In this document: in pieces, positions 16,328 to 22,860 of the stretch | How the letters are laid out: the number at the start of each line of letters is the position of its first letter | Position numbering within the stretch: the stretch's first letter is position 1 | Source: a virus | DNA: 23,578 nt | IMG/VR virus record: IMGVR_UViG_3300034105_003101 | Span: 1-23,578 of that record | Strand: one strand, 5' to 3' | Notes under the pieces: model-generated | Seen by the model: the letters and a program-made list of their open reading frames with translations, nothing else | The model's database searches: none | Told to the model about the DNA's origin: nothing | Program-made: the position numbers and the translations under genes

Positions 16328-16605
16328 TTCAGTTTCATCTCCACGCGCCCATTGACGCGCACGCAGCGGTGAGTGAGTTTGTCCGCGGCTTTCCGGCAGC
16401 AATACTGCAGGCCGTCACGGGTTGGGAAATCGGGGGATGCGGGTGCGAAGTCGCTGACCGGGTGGTAAGCCCGGCAGCTGACGCACAGCTTCATTTCGTA
16501 GTGCTCGCCGTCGCCGTGGCTGCTGGCTATGCGGTTTATGCGAGATTCCCCGCACGAACCGCTGCCGTCATCCTCGGGCCACTGGGGTTCGAGGTTGGCT
16601 TCCAT
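16324..16605 (-). CDS. Small zinc-binding protein
   Basis: 93 residues; ATG overlaps the previous stop (TGATG). C41-x2-C44 followed by YHPVSDFAPASPDF, DGLQYC and C69-C70 resembles the zinc domain (CxxC, Phe, DGL-x-x-C) found at the start of HNH or endonuclease VII-like phage proteins. The catalytic HNH residues are absent, so this is probably only a binding module. It sits between a MazG-like enzyme and a small unknown gene in a coupled run. Confidence 0.62.
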   Translation of the reverse strand: MEANLEPQWPEDDGSGSCGESRINRIASSHGDGEHYEMKLCVSCRAYHPVSDFAPASPDFPTRDGLQYCCRKAADKLTHRCVRVNGRVEMKLK

Positions 16606-17081
16606 CAGAACTTCTTGCCGCCAGCGGCTGCACGGTTCTCGAGCTTATGGTCTGCCCGGTTCTGGTTGTAGGCCAGTTTCTCGATCGTGGCGCCGGCAAG
16701 GTCGAGTTCCAAGAAGCCCGCAAGGTCGAGGATGCGGATCATCGCGTCAGCCAGTTCCACCTCGAGCATCTTGCGGTGCGGCAGCTTGTCGTCCATCAGG
16801 CCCTTGCGGTGACCTTCCATCGCTTCGCTGATCTCCGAGTGGATCAGGCACAGCTTCTCGGGGACGTTCACCTGCTCCAAGATGAGCGGCATGCCCGTCT
16901 TCAGGTCAGTCCACCAGCCGCTGGCCGCTGCGAGTTGGTGGCAGAGGACTTGTGCGTGTGTCAAACCGTCGTGCGCAGCGTAAACACTGTCGCTGTCGGT
17001 AACTTCGCACCGGGGGTCGATGTCCGCCAGAACATTCTCAATGGATTGGCAGGCTAGGTGTACATGGTTGAGTTCGTTCAT
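16605..17081 (-). CDS. MazG-like nucleotide pyrophosphohydrolase
   Basis: 158 residues; ATG with GAGGA 8 bases upstream. The all-alpha NTP pyrophosphohydrolase family hydrolyses (d)NTPs to NMP and PPi, needing Mg ions held by acidic residues. The signature is visible: E83-x2-E86 within HSEISEAMEGHRKG and E109-x2-D112 within EVELADAMIRILDLAG. The N-terminal 60 residues are additional. In phages such enzymes may clean up nucleotide pools or lower alarmone levels; which substrate it uses cannot be told. The DUF3310 gene follows upstream, a frequent neighbour in phages. Confidence 0.8.
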   Translation of the reverse strand: MNELNHVHLACQSIENVLADIDPRCEVTDSDSVYAAHDGLTHAQVLCHQLAAASGWWTDLKTGMPLILEQVNVPEKLCLIHSEISEAMEGHRKGLMDDKLPHRKMLEVELADAMIRILDLAGFLELDLAGATIEKLAYNQNRADHKLENRAAAGGKKF

Positions 17082-17092
17082 AAACTAATTCC

Positions 17093-17494
17093 TCAAAATT
17101 CAGTTGGGTAGCAGGACAGCATCAGCAAGCGGATGTCCGTTTTGATCAGGTGCGGGTACAGCGGGCTGTTGGATTCCAGCCAGAGCGCCAGTCGCCGGAG
17201 AATGGAGGACTCGAGGTCTCCCATTTGGTTGACGTGGCAGTATTCGTCCATCCCGACAACCCAGTCGTGGACCATGTGCTTCTCGGTGGCCAAGGTCTCG
17301 CGCAGCTGGACGAAGTGAAAGGCTTTCTCCAGGTCAGCCTTGCCGCCCTTCTCGGGGTGTCGGCTGACGTACTTGACGATCGAGTGAGCACAACCGTCCA
17401 ACTTGTTGGCCATCGAGAACTCGATGGGCTGGATCGCCTTGGTCTTGTAATGGTCGCCGGCAATCTGGGTTTGCAGCGGGTTTGAATCGGACAT
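17093..17494 (-). CDS. DUF3310 family protein
   Basis: 133 residues. ATG 17494, preceded by AAGGAGG 4 bases away, is preferred to the TTG one codon earlier. Residues 8-65 match the DUF3310 family: AGDHYKTKAIQPIEFS, then AHSIVKYVSRHPEKGGKADL, with the conserved Tyr-Val-x-Arg and Lys-x-Gly-x-x-Asp-Leu pattern. This family is found in many phages, often near nucleotide metabolism genes, and is sometimes called nucleotide-kinase-like, without solid proof. Residues 70-133 are an extra helical part. Confidence 0.85.
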   Translation of the reverse strand: MSDSNPLQTQIAGDHYKTKAIQPIEFSMANKLDGCAHSIVKYVSRHPEKGGKADLEKAFHFVQLRETLATEKHMVHDWVVGMDEYCHVNQMGDLESSILRRLALWLESNSPLYPHLIKTDIRLLMLSCYPTEF

Positions 17495-17529
17495 CAATCC
17501 TCCTTGTCGCTCAGTGTTTCATTGGTTTT

Positions 17530-17557
17530 TGAAGGGCCGCAGGATACCAGCCCTTCA
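17530..17557. repeat. Perfect 8-bp inverted repeat between genes
   Basis: TGAAGGGC (17530-17537) and GCCCTTCA (17550-17557) can form a hairpin in the 75-base gap between the genes at 17570 and 17494. On the transcribed (minus) strand it is followed by AAAACC rather than a T run, so it is not a standard terminator. AGCCC at 17549 could instead pair with GGGCT near 17568, giving two exclusive folds. Confidence 0.5.
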
Positions 17558-17569
17558 CCCGTAGGTGGG

Positions 17570-18082
17570 CTACTCGGCGGCGGCAGGCTCGAGGAACACG
17601 GCCAGTACAGCCTCAACCGCCTCGGCGATCGACTTCGACATTGGCGGCGGCTCGAAGCCCATCTCACGGATCGCGTTGCCGTTGTGGGCGAAGTCGTCCA
17701 TCAGTTGGTTGAGGACGCCACGGATGGCCACAATACTCAGCTCAGGGTGACCGATGCCCCCAATCACCACCGAGAGTTGGTTGTTTACGGCCACCTGCTC
17801 CATGAGCAGTTGTATCCGCACCCGATGCTGCCGCAAATTCGATACTCGCAGGTATGTTTCCTCGGTAATCAGCGTCCGCTCAACGGAGCCGTTGGACTGG
17901 GCGCGTGGAGTTGCCGGGTCCAGCAGGTTTTCGAGATGCGAAACGAAGTCGACGTAAGCCTTCGGCATGCTGATGGGCACTTCTGGTGTCATACGAGCAA
18001 TAATCATCGGCTGAACACCTAACTTAGAACTCCCGACGATCATCAGGTCATTCTCGCGTCGCACTATCCAATAGCTGCTCAT
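17570..18082 (-). CDS. Hypothetical protein in the rdgC operon
   Basis: 170 residues; ATG overlaps the rdgC stop (ATGA). It has a beta-like N-terminus, a helical middle (HRVRIQLLMEQVAVNNQLSV) and a helical end containing FEPPPMSKSIAEAVEAVLAV. No domain is recognised. Tight coupling to rdgC suggests a shared role in DNA metabolism or recombination, but that is only context. Confidence 0.68.
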   Translation of the reverse strand: MSSYWIVRRENDLMIVGSSKLGVQPMIIARMTPEVPISMPKAYVDFVSHLENLLDPATPRAQSNGSVERTLITEETYLRVSNLRQHRVRIQLLMEQVAVNNQLSVVIGGIGHPELSIVAIRGVLNQLMDDFAHNGNAIREMGFEPPPMSKSIAEAVEAVLAVFLEPAAAE

Positions 18083-19071
18083 ACCAACTCATCCTCGTCG
18101 ACGGGATCTTCGATCCAATCGGCCTCGCTCAGCCCGGTAGCCACCAGCTCACCGCCTAAAGCCTCAACGACTTCAGCAACCATTGCCCGCAGTTCGGTGG
18201 ACAGCAGAAGGTAGGTGGCTCGAGCTTCAGTGAGGGTGTTGGCGTCCTCACCCAGATCATCGGACAGCTTGTCGCCCATCTCGACTGGCCACTGGATACC
18301 CTTGAACACCAAGTCGGCGGTGAGGTTGAACGGGATTGCCCAGTCGTCTCTCAGGTTGAAGCTCAGTTCCAGCTCGGTCACTTGGCGGCCATTGGCAAAC
18401 AGGTCAACAATGTCCTCGTCGCTCAGGCACACGTTCTTTCCGCTCAGGGTCTCGGGTTTTTCAGAAGGCACTGAGGATTTGAACGCTTCGCCCACGGACA
18501 GGGTGTTGCTCGGGCTCACACCGTTGGCTACCCAGTGGGTGAATGAAACAACCGGGTCGACCTTAACTGCCAGTGGACGCACCGGGAGGCTACCAAGGGC
18601 TTCACGCAGCAAGCACAGCACGTCTTCAGCTTTCTTGGCACTGTTGGTGTCGATGAAGATGTACGGGTACTGGATCAGCGCGTTGAGCCGGCTGTGGACG
18701 ACGAAAGCGTGCGGCAGCATGGCCATCACCACCTCTTCCTTGATCTGCGACTTCTCTTTGGCCCAGAGGCGGCGCTGCTCGGCTTCCTCGATCTTGGCGA
18801 CCTTCGCCTCGACAGCCTGCTTGACCGCTTTGCCCGGCAGCAGACGTTCCTGCTTCAGCACGCTGATCAGGTAAGTGTCGAGGTTGACCAGCCCAACCAA
18901 GCTGTTCTCGCCACCGAACGGTGACACAAAGCCCATAGTGCTGAATTCTTGGCTGGCGATCTGCCGGGCTGCTTTGGGCACCAAGCATTTACCCAAGTTC
19001 ATCGGGGTTAAGCCGCAGTCGTCATTGACGATCTGGTAAACCGTTGCGTTGCGGAACTGTTGAATACTCAT
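18079..19071 (-). CDS. rdgC: RdgC-like recombination-associated protein
   Basis: 330 residues. The frame is open to 19116, but ATG 19071 has GAGGA 7 bases upstream and gives the expected start. RdgC is a ring-shaped, non-specific double-stranded DNA-binding protein that inhibits RecA action. Family features seen: the N-terminal part with GFVSPFGG, EKSQIKEEVVMAMLPHAFVV (the conserved LLPxAF region, about residues 106-125), FIDTNSAKKAEDVLCLLREA (about 140-160), then SLPVRPL, and the C-terminal LxLxFNLRDDWAI-type strands. E. coli RdgC has 303 residues, so the size fits. Phage copies are known; one role would be protecting or steering phage DNA recombination. First gene of its operon, behind an operator-bearing leader. 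Confidence 0.9.
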   Translation of the reverse strand: MSIQQFRNATVYQIVNDDCGLTPMNLGKCLVPKAARQIASQEFSTMGFVSPFGGENSLVGLVNLDTYLISVLKQERLLPGKAVKQAVEAKVAKIEEAEQRRLWAKEKSQIKEEVVMAMLPHAFVVHSRLNALIQYPYIFIDTNSAKKAEDVLCLLREALGSLPVRPLAVKVDPVVSFTHWVANGVSPSNTLSVGEAFKSSVPSEKPETLSGKNVCLSDEDIVDLFANGRQVTELELSFNLRDDWAIPFNLTADLVFKGIQWPVEMGDKLSDDLGEDANTLTEARATYLLLSTELRAMVAEVVEALGGELVATGLSEADWIEDPVDEDELV

Positions 19072-19115
19072 TTGTAAGTCCTCGTTCTCGGACAATGCTG
19101 TGAATGTGCAGCGCA

Positions 19116-19145
19116 ATGGTAATTCAACTGTTTGTGGAATAACAA
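19116..19145 (-). promoter_or_regulatory. Probable rdgC operon promoter with operator dyad
   Basis: ATTCAAC-TGTTT-GTGGAAT (19122-19140) is the best copy of the operator motif. On the minus strand TTGTTA (19140-19145), 18 bases, then TACCAT (19116-19121) is arranged like the promoter at 16141, though both boxes are weaker. A further half-site GTTGAAT lies at 19153-19159. The leader to the rdgC ATG is about 40 bases. Confidence 0.55.
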
Positions 19146-19606
19146 GTCATCGGTTGAATTATTTGCACCGGATCGAGTGGCGAGGGCAACCGTGAATCCT
19201 CGTCGTGCTTTTGAGGGTGATCGAGTTGGTCGGTTCTCGCCGTTCAAGTCCGGGGCGGTCGCTGAGGGTGATCGAGGCTTTTTGCTTTGCTGCCCGGTTG
19301 AGTTGCTGAGGGTTCCGGTTAGGTACTTGAGGGCTTTTCAAGGGTAACGGTAGGTTACGCCAGCCCGCACAGGTGCGACCCGTTACGCCAGATGCTGCAG
19401 GGGTGTTGCCGGGCATCCGCCGGGGGCCGAAAAACCCTGAAAAAGCGGGGTTTGGGGGTCTGGGCTGGGCGTCAAACTAGGGTCTAGCGCCGCCTGGGCT
19501 GGCCGCTGGCGGGGCTTTCCTGGGCGGTTGGGGCATTGCGTAGGGTTAGCGGCTGCGCACGGCTGGCGCGCTTATAGGCGGCCTGGGGACCGTTTGCCGT
19601 TTGGCT
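19146..19606. other. Gene-free G/T-rich region
   Basis: No frame here has a ribosome site, family match or coupling to neighbours. The plus strand is rich in G and T, unlike the flanking leftward genes. TGAGGGTGATCGAG occurs twice (19212-19225 and 19263-19276), and short stems such as CTTGA/TCAAG near 19330 and AAACCC/GGGTTT near 19428-19454 are present. On the minus strand the latter is followed by a short T run and could be a weak terminator. A replication or packaging role is possible. Confidence 0.5.
19447..19469 (+). other. G-quadruplex motif
   Basis: Four G tracts (19447-19450, 19454-19458, 19462-19464 and 19467-19469) are separated by loops of 3, 3 and 2 bases, which satisfies the standard G3+N1-7 definition. 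It lies in the gene-free region, 143 bases before the tandem array. Confidence 0.7.
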
Positions 19607-19611
19607 GGGCT

Positions 19612-19845
19612 GGGCTGGCGCATTACCTGGGCTGGCGCATTACCTGGGCTGGCGCATTACCTGGGCTGGCGCATTACCTGGGCTGGCGCATTACCTGGGC
19701 TGGCGCATTACCTGGGCTGGCGTATTGGCTGGGCTGGCGCATTACCTGGGCTGGCGTATTGGCTGGGCTGGCGTATTGGCTGGCGTATTGGCTGGCGTAT
19801 TGGCTGGCGCATTGGCTGGCGCATTACCTGGGCTGGCGCATTGGA
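19612..19845. repeat. 17-bp tandem repeat array with 12-bp truncated units
   Basis: The unit GGGCTGGCGCATTACCT starts at 19612 and repeats every 17 bases to 19765. Units at 19714, 19748 and 19765 read GGGCTGGCGTATTGGCT. From 19782 to 19829 there are four 12-base units lacking the first five bases, and a last diverged unit follows at 19830. In all there are ten full units, four short ones and one partial. Because 17 is not a multiple of 3, the array spans all reading frames, and it is unlikely to be coding. Such arrays can be iterons of an origin or protein-binding sites. Confidence 0.9.
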
Positions 19846-19876
19846 TCGACTAGCGCCAGCTGGTCAAATGCCGGGC

Positions 19877-19904
19877 AATAAAAACCCCGCTCAAATGGCG
19901 GGGC
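19877..19904 (-). terminator. Rho-independent terminator of the right-hand leftward operon
   Basis: On the minus strand CCCCGC, a short loop, GCGGGG, then TTTTTATT. Arms are at 19898-19903 and 19885-19890; the T run corresponds to 19877-19884. It lies 25 bases after the stop of the last gene (19929) and would insulate the repeat region and rdgC operon from upstream transcription. Confidence 0.85.
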
Positions 19905-19928
19905 TTGGGTTTGGATCGGTGCCGGGGC

Positions 19929-20114
19929 TTATTCATCCGGCGGTATTGTGACCGGTAGCGCCAACCATAGCGCCAGAATGACGGCAGCCATAACGCCAGC
20001 GCCTAGCCATTCCCCTTTTATTGCAAAGCCAACGGCAAAGACTGCAGCAACTAGGCGCGCCAGCATTACCGCCGCCACGTCGTCGCCTATGCTTTTTTGA
20101 GTTCGGCGGTTCAT
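19929..20114 (-). CDS. Small two-span membrane protein
   Basis: 61 residues. ATG 20114 overlaps the previous stop (ATGA), preferred to a GTG two codons upstream. After a polar basic start (MNRRTQKSIGDDV) there are hydrophobic segments at about 15-32 and 37-56. Last gene of the operon, directly before its terminator. Function unknown. Confidence 0.62.
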   Translation of the reverse strand: MNRRTQKSIGDDVAAVMLARLVAAVFAVGFAIKGEWLGAGVMAAVILALWLALPVTIPPDE

Positions 20115-20518
20115 AACCACACCTGCCCATCGTCGCCCAGGTAGGCGTCAACTTGCCCGGCAGCATCGCTCGCCTTGGTCAAGCGCTCGCCCAGTTCCTC
20201 GGGTAAATCGCCATCCCAAAAGCCGGCCCCGTGGCCGTTGCGCGTCAATGCGAAGTCGTGGCCGGCTAGCGCGAACCCACCGTGCTCTTTCCGTGTTGGA
20301 TAAAGGCCCGCCGCCTCGACAATATCAGCATGGTTTGCCGTGAAAAAGTCTAGACAACCGGCGCGGCATTTATCGGCACCGGCAGTGCTAAGTTCGTAGT
20401 CGTCTAGGTTTACGTCGTCACCGTCTACGGTATCGGCGCTAGACCACAAAAGGGCTGTCGTGTAGCCGGATAAAAAGGCGGCAAAATCGGGTGAATTTAT
20501 AGCGTCTGATTTTTTCAT
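20111..20518 (-). CDS. Conserved phage hypothetical protein (LTRNGHGAGFWD family)
   Basis: 135 residues; ATG with GGGG upstream. The family pattern is clear: FLSGYTTALLWSSAD near the N-terminus, a middle with DCxxFF-type spacing (CLDFFTANHADIV), then GHDFALTRNGHGAGFWDGD and a C-terminal YLGDDGQVW. It is widespread in phages and plasmids, and I know of no established function. Asp- and Glu-rich, acidic overall. Coupled to the next gene by ATGA. Confidence 0.8.
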   Translation of the reverse strand: MKKSDAINSPDFAAFLSGYTTALLWSSADTVDGDDVNLDDYELSTAGADKCRAGCLDFFTANHADIVEAAGLYPTRKEHGGFALAGHDFALTRNGHGAGFWDGDLPEELGERLTKASDAAGQVDAYLGDDGQVWL

Positions 20519-20520
20519 AA

Positions 20521-20772
20521 TTAAACCCCTACATAGCTTTTAAGCGCACGGCGTGCGGCGCTTTCCGATTTAAAAAGGCGCATATCGCCGGCCGTGTTGT
20601 GCAATACGCCGTAAGTGGTGCCGACCACTAAAAAGCGCTCAAAATCGTGTTGCACACTGCAGGAACACTCGCCGGCGTAGGTTAGATAACCGTGGTTATC
20701 GCATAAGACTAGGCGCGCCACTTTAGGGGCTGTCGCCCGTAGCGCGGTTCGGTCAAATTGGCGTTTGATCAT
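20521..20772 (-). CDS. Small hypothetical protein
   Basis: 83 residues. ATG 20772 overlaps the previous stop (ATGA) and is preferred to an upstream TTG. Basic N-terminus (IKRQFDRTALRATAPKVARL), then LCDNHGYLTYAGECSCSVQH with two cysteines, and a basic helical end (SAARRALKSYVGV). No known domain; possibly nucleic-acid binding from its charge. That remains a guess. Confidence 0.6.
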   Translation of the reverse strand: MIKRQFDRTALRATAPKVARLVLCDNHGYLTYAGECSCSVQHDFERFLVVGTTYGVLHNTAGDMRLFKSESAARRALKSYVGV

Positions 20773-21104
20773 GGCGCGCAAACTCCAATAAAAGGCCCGA
20801 CAATATCCAACGGGCTAGGCTGCAGGCCCCGGTAATTGCCCGATAAATGCCATATCGACAGCCCGCGCGGGCGCATAGTGCCCCTGAACATAGCCCAGAC
20901 CGCGCCCTTTGCTTCAAATGCCGTTAGCTCATGGCGCGGCGCCCCGTTTGGCAAAGGCGCATAGGGAACAACGGCGTGAATAGTCACCCGACGGCCGTCG
21001 CGCGTCACATAATCGCCGGGGCCTGTTATAACCAAGGCTTTGCGGTTTATGGGCAAAGTGTTTGCCAGCTGGGCAAAGCTAAAATCTACTTTCGGCATGG
21101 TCAT
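20769..21104 (-). CDS. Conserved phage hypothetical protein
   Basis: 111 residues; ATG overlaps the previous stop and has AAGGAGG 8 bases upstream. The motif GDYVTRDGRRVTIHAVV, followed by AKGAVWAMF and RPRGLSIWHLSGNY, belongs to a small beta-rich family recurrent in phages. No established function. It is one of several such common small families clustered in this operon. Confidence 0.72.
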   Translation of the reverse strand: MTMPKVDFSFAQLANTLPINRKALVITGPGDYVTRDGRRVTIHAVVPYAPLPNGAPRHELTAFEAKGAVWAMFRGTMRPRGLSIWHLSGNYRGLQPSPLDIVGPFIGVCAP

Positions 21105-21313
21105 TGCGCGGCCTCCTTTTCATAATTTCCAACGGGTGACGGGCCCGCGCAACCGCGCCATCCGTTAGCGGCAGCCCAATTGTAAAGGTCCACGCTGTCG
21201 ACCATTACCGGCGATACCGGCAAAAAGCCTTTTTCATCTTTTTCGGAATAAAGGAACGTGCCCACGGTTCCGCACGGCGCAGCGCATTGGATTGCTAAAT
21301 ATGCTTTTTGCAT
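21101..21313 (-). CDS. Small hypothetical protein
   Basis: 70 residues. ATG 21313 is chosen over the GTG five codons upstream because GTGGAG then serves as ribosome site. Starts MQKAYLAIQCAAPCGTVG; three cysteines in all. No domain is recognised. The 38-base gap before it holds an operator-like dyad, so expression of this and following genes may have an extra control point. Confidence 0.6.
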   Translation of the reverse strand: MQKAYLAIQCAAPCGTVGTFLYSEKDEKGFLPVSPVMVDSVDLYNWAAANGWRGCAGPSPVGNYEKEAAQ

Positions 21314-21321
21314 GGTTGAAC

Positions 21322-21340
21322 ACTCCACAAACGGTTGAAA
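21322..21340. promoter_or_regulatory. Operator-like dyad inside the leftward operon
   Basis: Read on the minus strand: TTTCAAC-CGTTT-GTGGAGT, 16 of 19 positions identical to the copy at 19122 but in the opposite orientation relative to the direction of transcription. It fills one of the few intergenic gaps of this operon, just upstream of the ATG at 21313, and overlaps its ribosome site. Confidence 0.5.
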
Positions 21341-21351
21341 GGGTGGGCGCG

Positions 21352-21699
21352 TTAAATGGCGGCGCGGCGCTTGATTAGGCGCGTTGGCGCGGGGTCATTC
21401 TTGCGGTAGTCGCGCAAGTTTTCGCGGGCCTCTGAATAGTCCGCGCTTGCGGTTAAGTCTTCCCAACCGTGCCCATAATTACCCTGCACGACGTGCAAAA
21501 GTTCGGTTTTAGGGCTGCGCGCCAGATAGGCGAAAAAGTAACGGGCGGTTGAGCCGTTCGCGTTACTCGGTCGCCGGTAGCCAACGGCCTTGGCCACGTC
21601 GACCAGCTGCAAAACCGTGTCGCTGTTTAAAGTGTAAAAATCAGCGGTAAGGTTTAAGCCGGGTAACATGGCAAGCGCTGCAGTTTTTTTGCTGGTCAT
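21352..21699 (-). CDS. Conserved phage hypothetical protein
   Basis: 115 residues; ATG overlaps the previous stop. The N-terminal half contains DVAKAVGYRRPSNANGSTAR, then FAYLAR. The second half has VVQGNYGHGWEDLTASADY and ARENLRDYRKNDP, the well-known small domain (QGNYGxGWEDVT, ARExLxxYRxNEP) of phage and prophage proteins. Its function is unknown to me. The combination looks like a fusion of an N-terminal helical segment with this domain. Confidence 0.75.
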   Translation of the reverse strand: MTSKKTAALAMLPGLNLTADFYTLNSDTVLQLVDVAKAVGYRRPSNANGSTARYFFAYLARSPKTELLHVVQGNYGHGWEDLTASADYSEARENLRDYRKNDPAPTRLIKRRAAI

Positions 21700-21968
21700 T
21701 GTGTAGCCTCCAATTTGCGGAATTTAACGGGGGTGGGGTTACACTTTGCCAGTGCAATGATGTAGGCGGCCCAGCGGTTAGGCGGAAAAAGGGCGAGCGG
21801 TGGGGCCTGCAATTTTTCACAACTGATAACGATTACATGCTCGTGCGTGTCATACAGTTTCAAGCGTGCGGCCGCCGCGTCTTGCGCCGGTAGTGTCTTT
21901 TCGACCCGGTAAGCAATGCCGATTGCGCCAGCTTCGCGCCCAATAAAAACAAGTTTAAAAGTGTGCAC
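21696..21968 (-). CDS. Small conserved phage protein
   Basis: 90 residues. GTG 21968 has GGGGAG 8 bases upstream; GTG 21977 is the alternative. Motif HTFKLVFIGREAGAIGIAYR near the start and LKYDTHEH-like LYDTHEHVIVIS in the middle match a small widespread phage family. No function assigned. Coupled with its neighbours on both sides. Confidence 0.68.
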   Translation of the reverse strand: MHTFKLVFIGREAGAIGIAYRVEKTLPAQDAAAARLKLYDTHEHVIVISCEKLQAPPLALFPPNRWAAYIIALAKCNPTPVKFRKLEATQ

Positions 21969-21970
21969 AG

Positions 21971-22315
21971 TTAGCACTCCCCAAATCCGTAGCCGTCTTC
22001 AGAACCGCCCCAGGTGTTGTAGTCACCTTGCGGCATGATCACTTTCAAACAATACCCACGGGGGTCGCCCCTGACAGTTGCCTCAAATTGCACGCCGTGG
22101 CGCGCTTTGATCTTTTCAAGCCCGGCGCGCAATTGGTCGCGCTGGTCAACATAATCCTCAAAATTACAAAGTTTCTCTGCATTGCGCTGGCACTTAATAC
22201 CCAGCAAATGCAGATCATCCTGAAGACGTGCCGCGTCTTTGATTTTCGGAAAATTGCGCGCCACTACTGCTATAGCCTTGGCTCGCCGTTCGCTTTGTTC
22301 CTTTGTCATAGCCAT
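21971..22315 (-). CDS. Conserved phage protein (GDPRGYCLK family)
   Basis: 114 residues. ATG 22315 with GAGGG 8 bases upstream is chosen over an upstream ATG at 22384 that would lie on top of the promoter. Helical N-terminus with RQAEKLC-like spacing (CQRNAEKLCN), then FEATVRGDPRGYCLKVIMP and YNTWGGSEDGYG, the signature of a small family found in phages and plasmids. Function unknown. First gene behind promoter 22357-22397. Confidence 0.78.
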   Translation of the reverse strand: MAMTKEQSERRAKAIAVVARNFPKIKDAARLQDDLHLLGIKCQRNAEKLCNFEDYVDQRDQLRAGLEKIKARHGVQFEATVRGDPRGYCLKVIMPQGDYNTWGGSEDGYGFGEC

Positions 22316-22331
22316 TTGTAAAACCCTCGTT

Positions 22332-22397
22332 TTGCTTGTTTGTTTTAAGAGGCCCCACAATACCACAAGCGGTTGCCTTTTCAACTGTTAGTTGAAT
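22332..22397 (-). promoter_or_regulatory. Leftward promoter with perfect operator dyad and conserved leader
   Basis: On the minus strand TTGAAA (22379-22384), 16 bases, TATTGT (22357-22362), with a TG upstream of the -10 (extended type). The -35 is the left half of the dyad TTTCAAC-TGTTA-GTTGAAT (22379-22397). In the leader, TAAAACAAACAAGCAA (22332-22347) is identical to that of the promoter at 23299. Confidence 0.75.
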
Positions 22398-22399
22398 GA

Positions 22400-22690
22400 T
22401 TAGCCGATTAAATCCTCGACTTTGCGACCCCTGCCCGCGCCATGGTTTACGCCCGCTTTAGTCGGGCACGCGGTAACCGCTGCAACCCGGACGGCGCGAC
22501 GTTCTTTTGTTACGTCCAATAGCCGCCAATTGGCCAATGCTTGGATATACGCCACGGCTTGTGCAAGGTCTGGATCGACTGCAATGCTTGCCGGTATATG
22601 CTCCAAAAGCGCCAGCATTGCGCGGGCGCGCTTTTCCGTTATTGCAGGGCGGCCGATAACGCCGGCCGTTCGACCTTTTGCGCGGATCAT
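22400..22690 (-). CDS. Small basic hypothetical protein
   Basis: 96 residues. ATG 22690 overlaps the previous stop (ATGA) and is preferred to a start at 22729. Basic ends (MIRAKGRTAGVIGRPAITEK, and GAGRGRKVEDLIG) flank a helical middle. The GRPAITEKRARAMLALLEHI part looks like a short amphipathic helix pair. I recognise no DNA-binding motif with certainty, so it is left as unknown. Its stop is just beside the operator at 22379-22397. Confidence 0.62.
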   Translation of the reverse strand: MIRAKGRTAGVIGRPAITEKRARAMLALLEHIPASIAVDPDLAQAVAYIQALANWRLLDVTKERRAVRVAAVTACPTKAGVNHGAGRGRKVEDLIG

Positions 22691-22860
22691 TGGGCAGCCC
22701 CTACCCAGTCGAGCCGGTAACGGCAGCAATTAACAGTTACAAACTTAAACCGATAATCTGGCTTGTTACTGTAATGGGCTGGCCAATAAACAGGCGAGCC
22801 GTCGCTAAGCCAAGCCGCGACAGCGCCCCCTTTACCCTTAACCGCTTTTATCGTGATCAT
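22687..22860 (-). CDS. Very small hypothetical protein
   Basis: 57 residues; too short for many gene finders. ATG 22860 overlaps the previous stop, and its own TGA overlaps the next ATG, so it fits exactly into the chain of ATGA-coupled genes. Sequence features: a basic start (MITIKAVKGKGGAVAAWLSD), then GSPVYWPAHYSNKPDYRF and a pair of cysteines (VNCCRYRLDW). Similar Trp/Tyr-rich small proteins exist in phages; function unknown. Confidence 0.7.
   Translation of the reverse strand: MITIKAVKGKGGAVAAWLSDGSPVYWPAHYSNKPDYRFKFVTVNCCRYRLDWVGAAQ

Noticed and set aside
17530-17557. Rho-independent terminator after the hypothetical gene at 17570
   Set aside because: The stem is present but no T run follows on the transcribed strand, so it is listed only as an inverted repeat.
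16156-18874. Several plus-strand open frames of 111 to 219 residues opposite the rdgC operon
   Set aside because: All are antisense to genes with recognised families and coupled starts; they lack ribosome sites and plausible products.
19528-19951. Plus-strand open frames across the 17-bp repeats giving Trp/Leu/Gly-rich repetitive peptides
   Set aside because: The repeat period is not a multiple of 3, all frames are just artefacts of the array, and no ribosome site precedes them.
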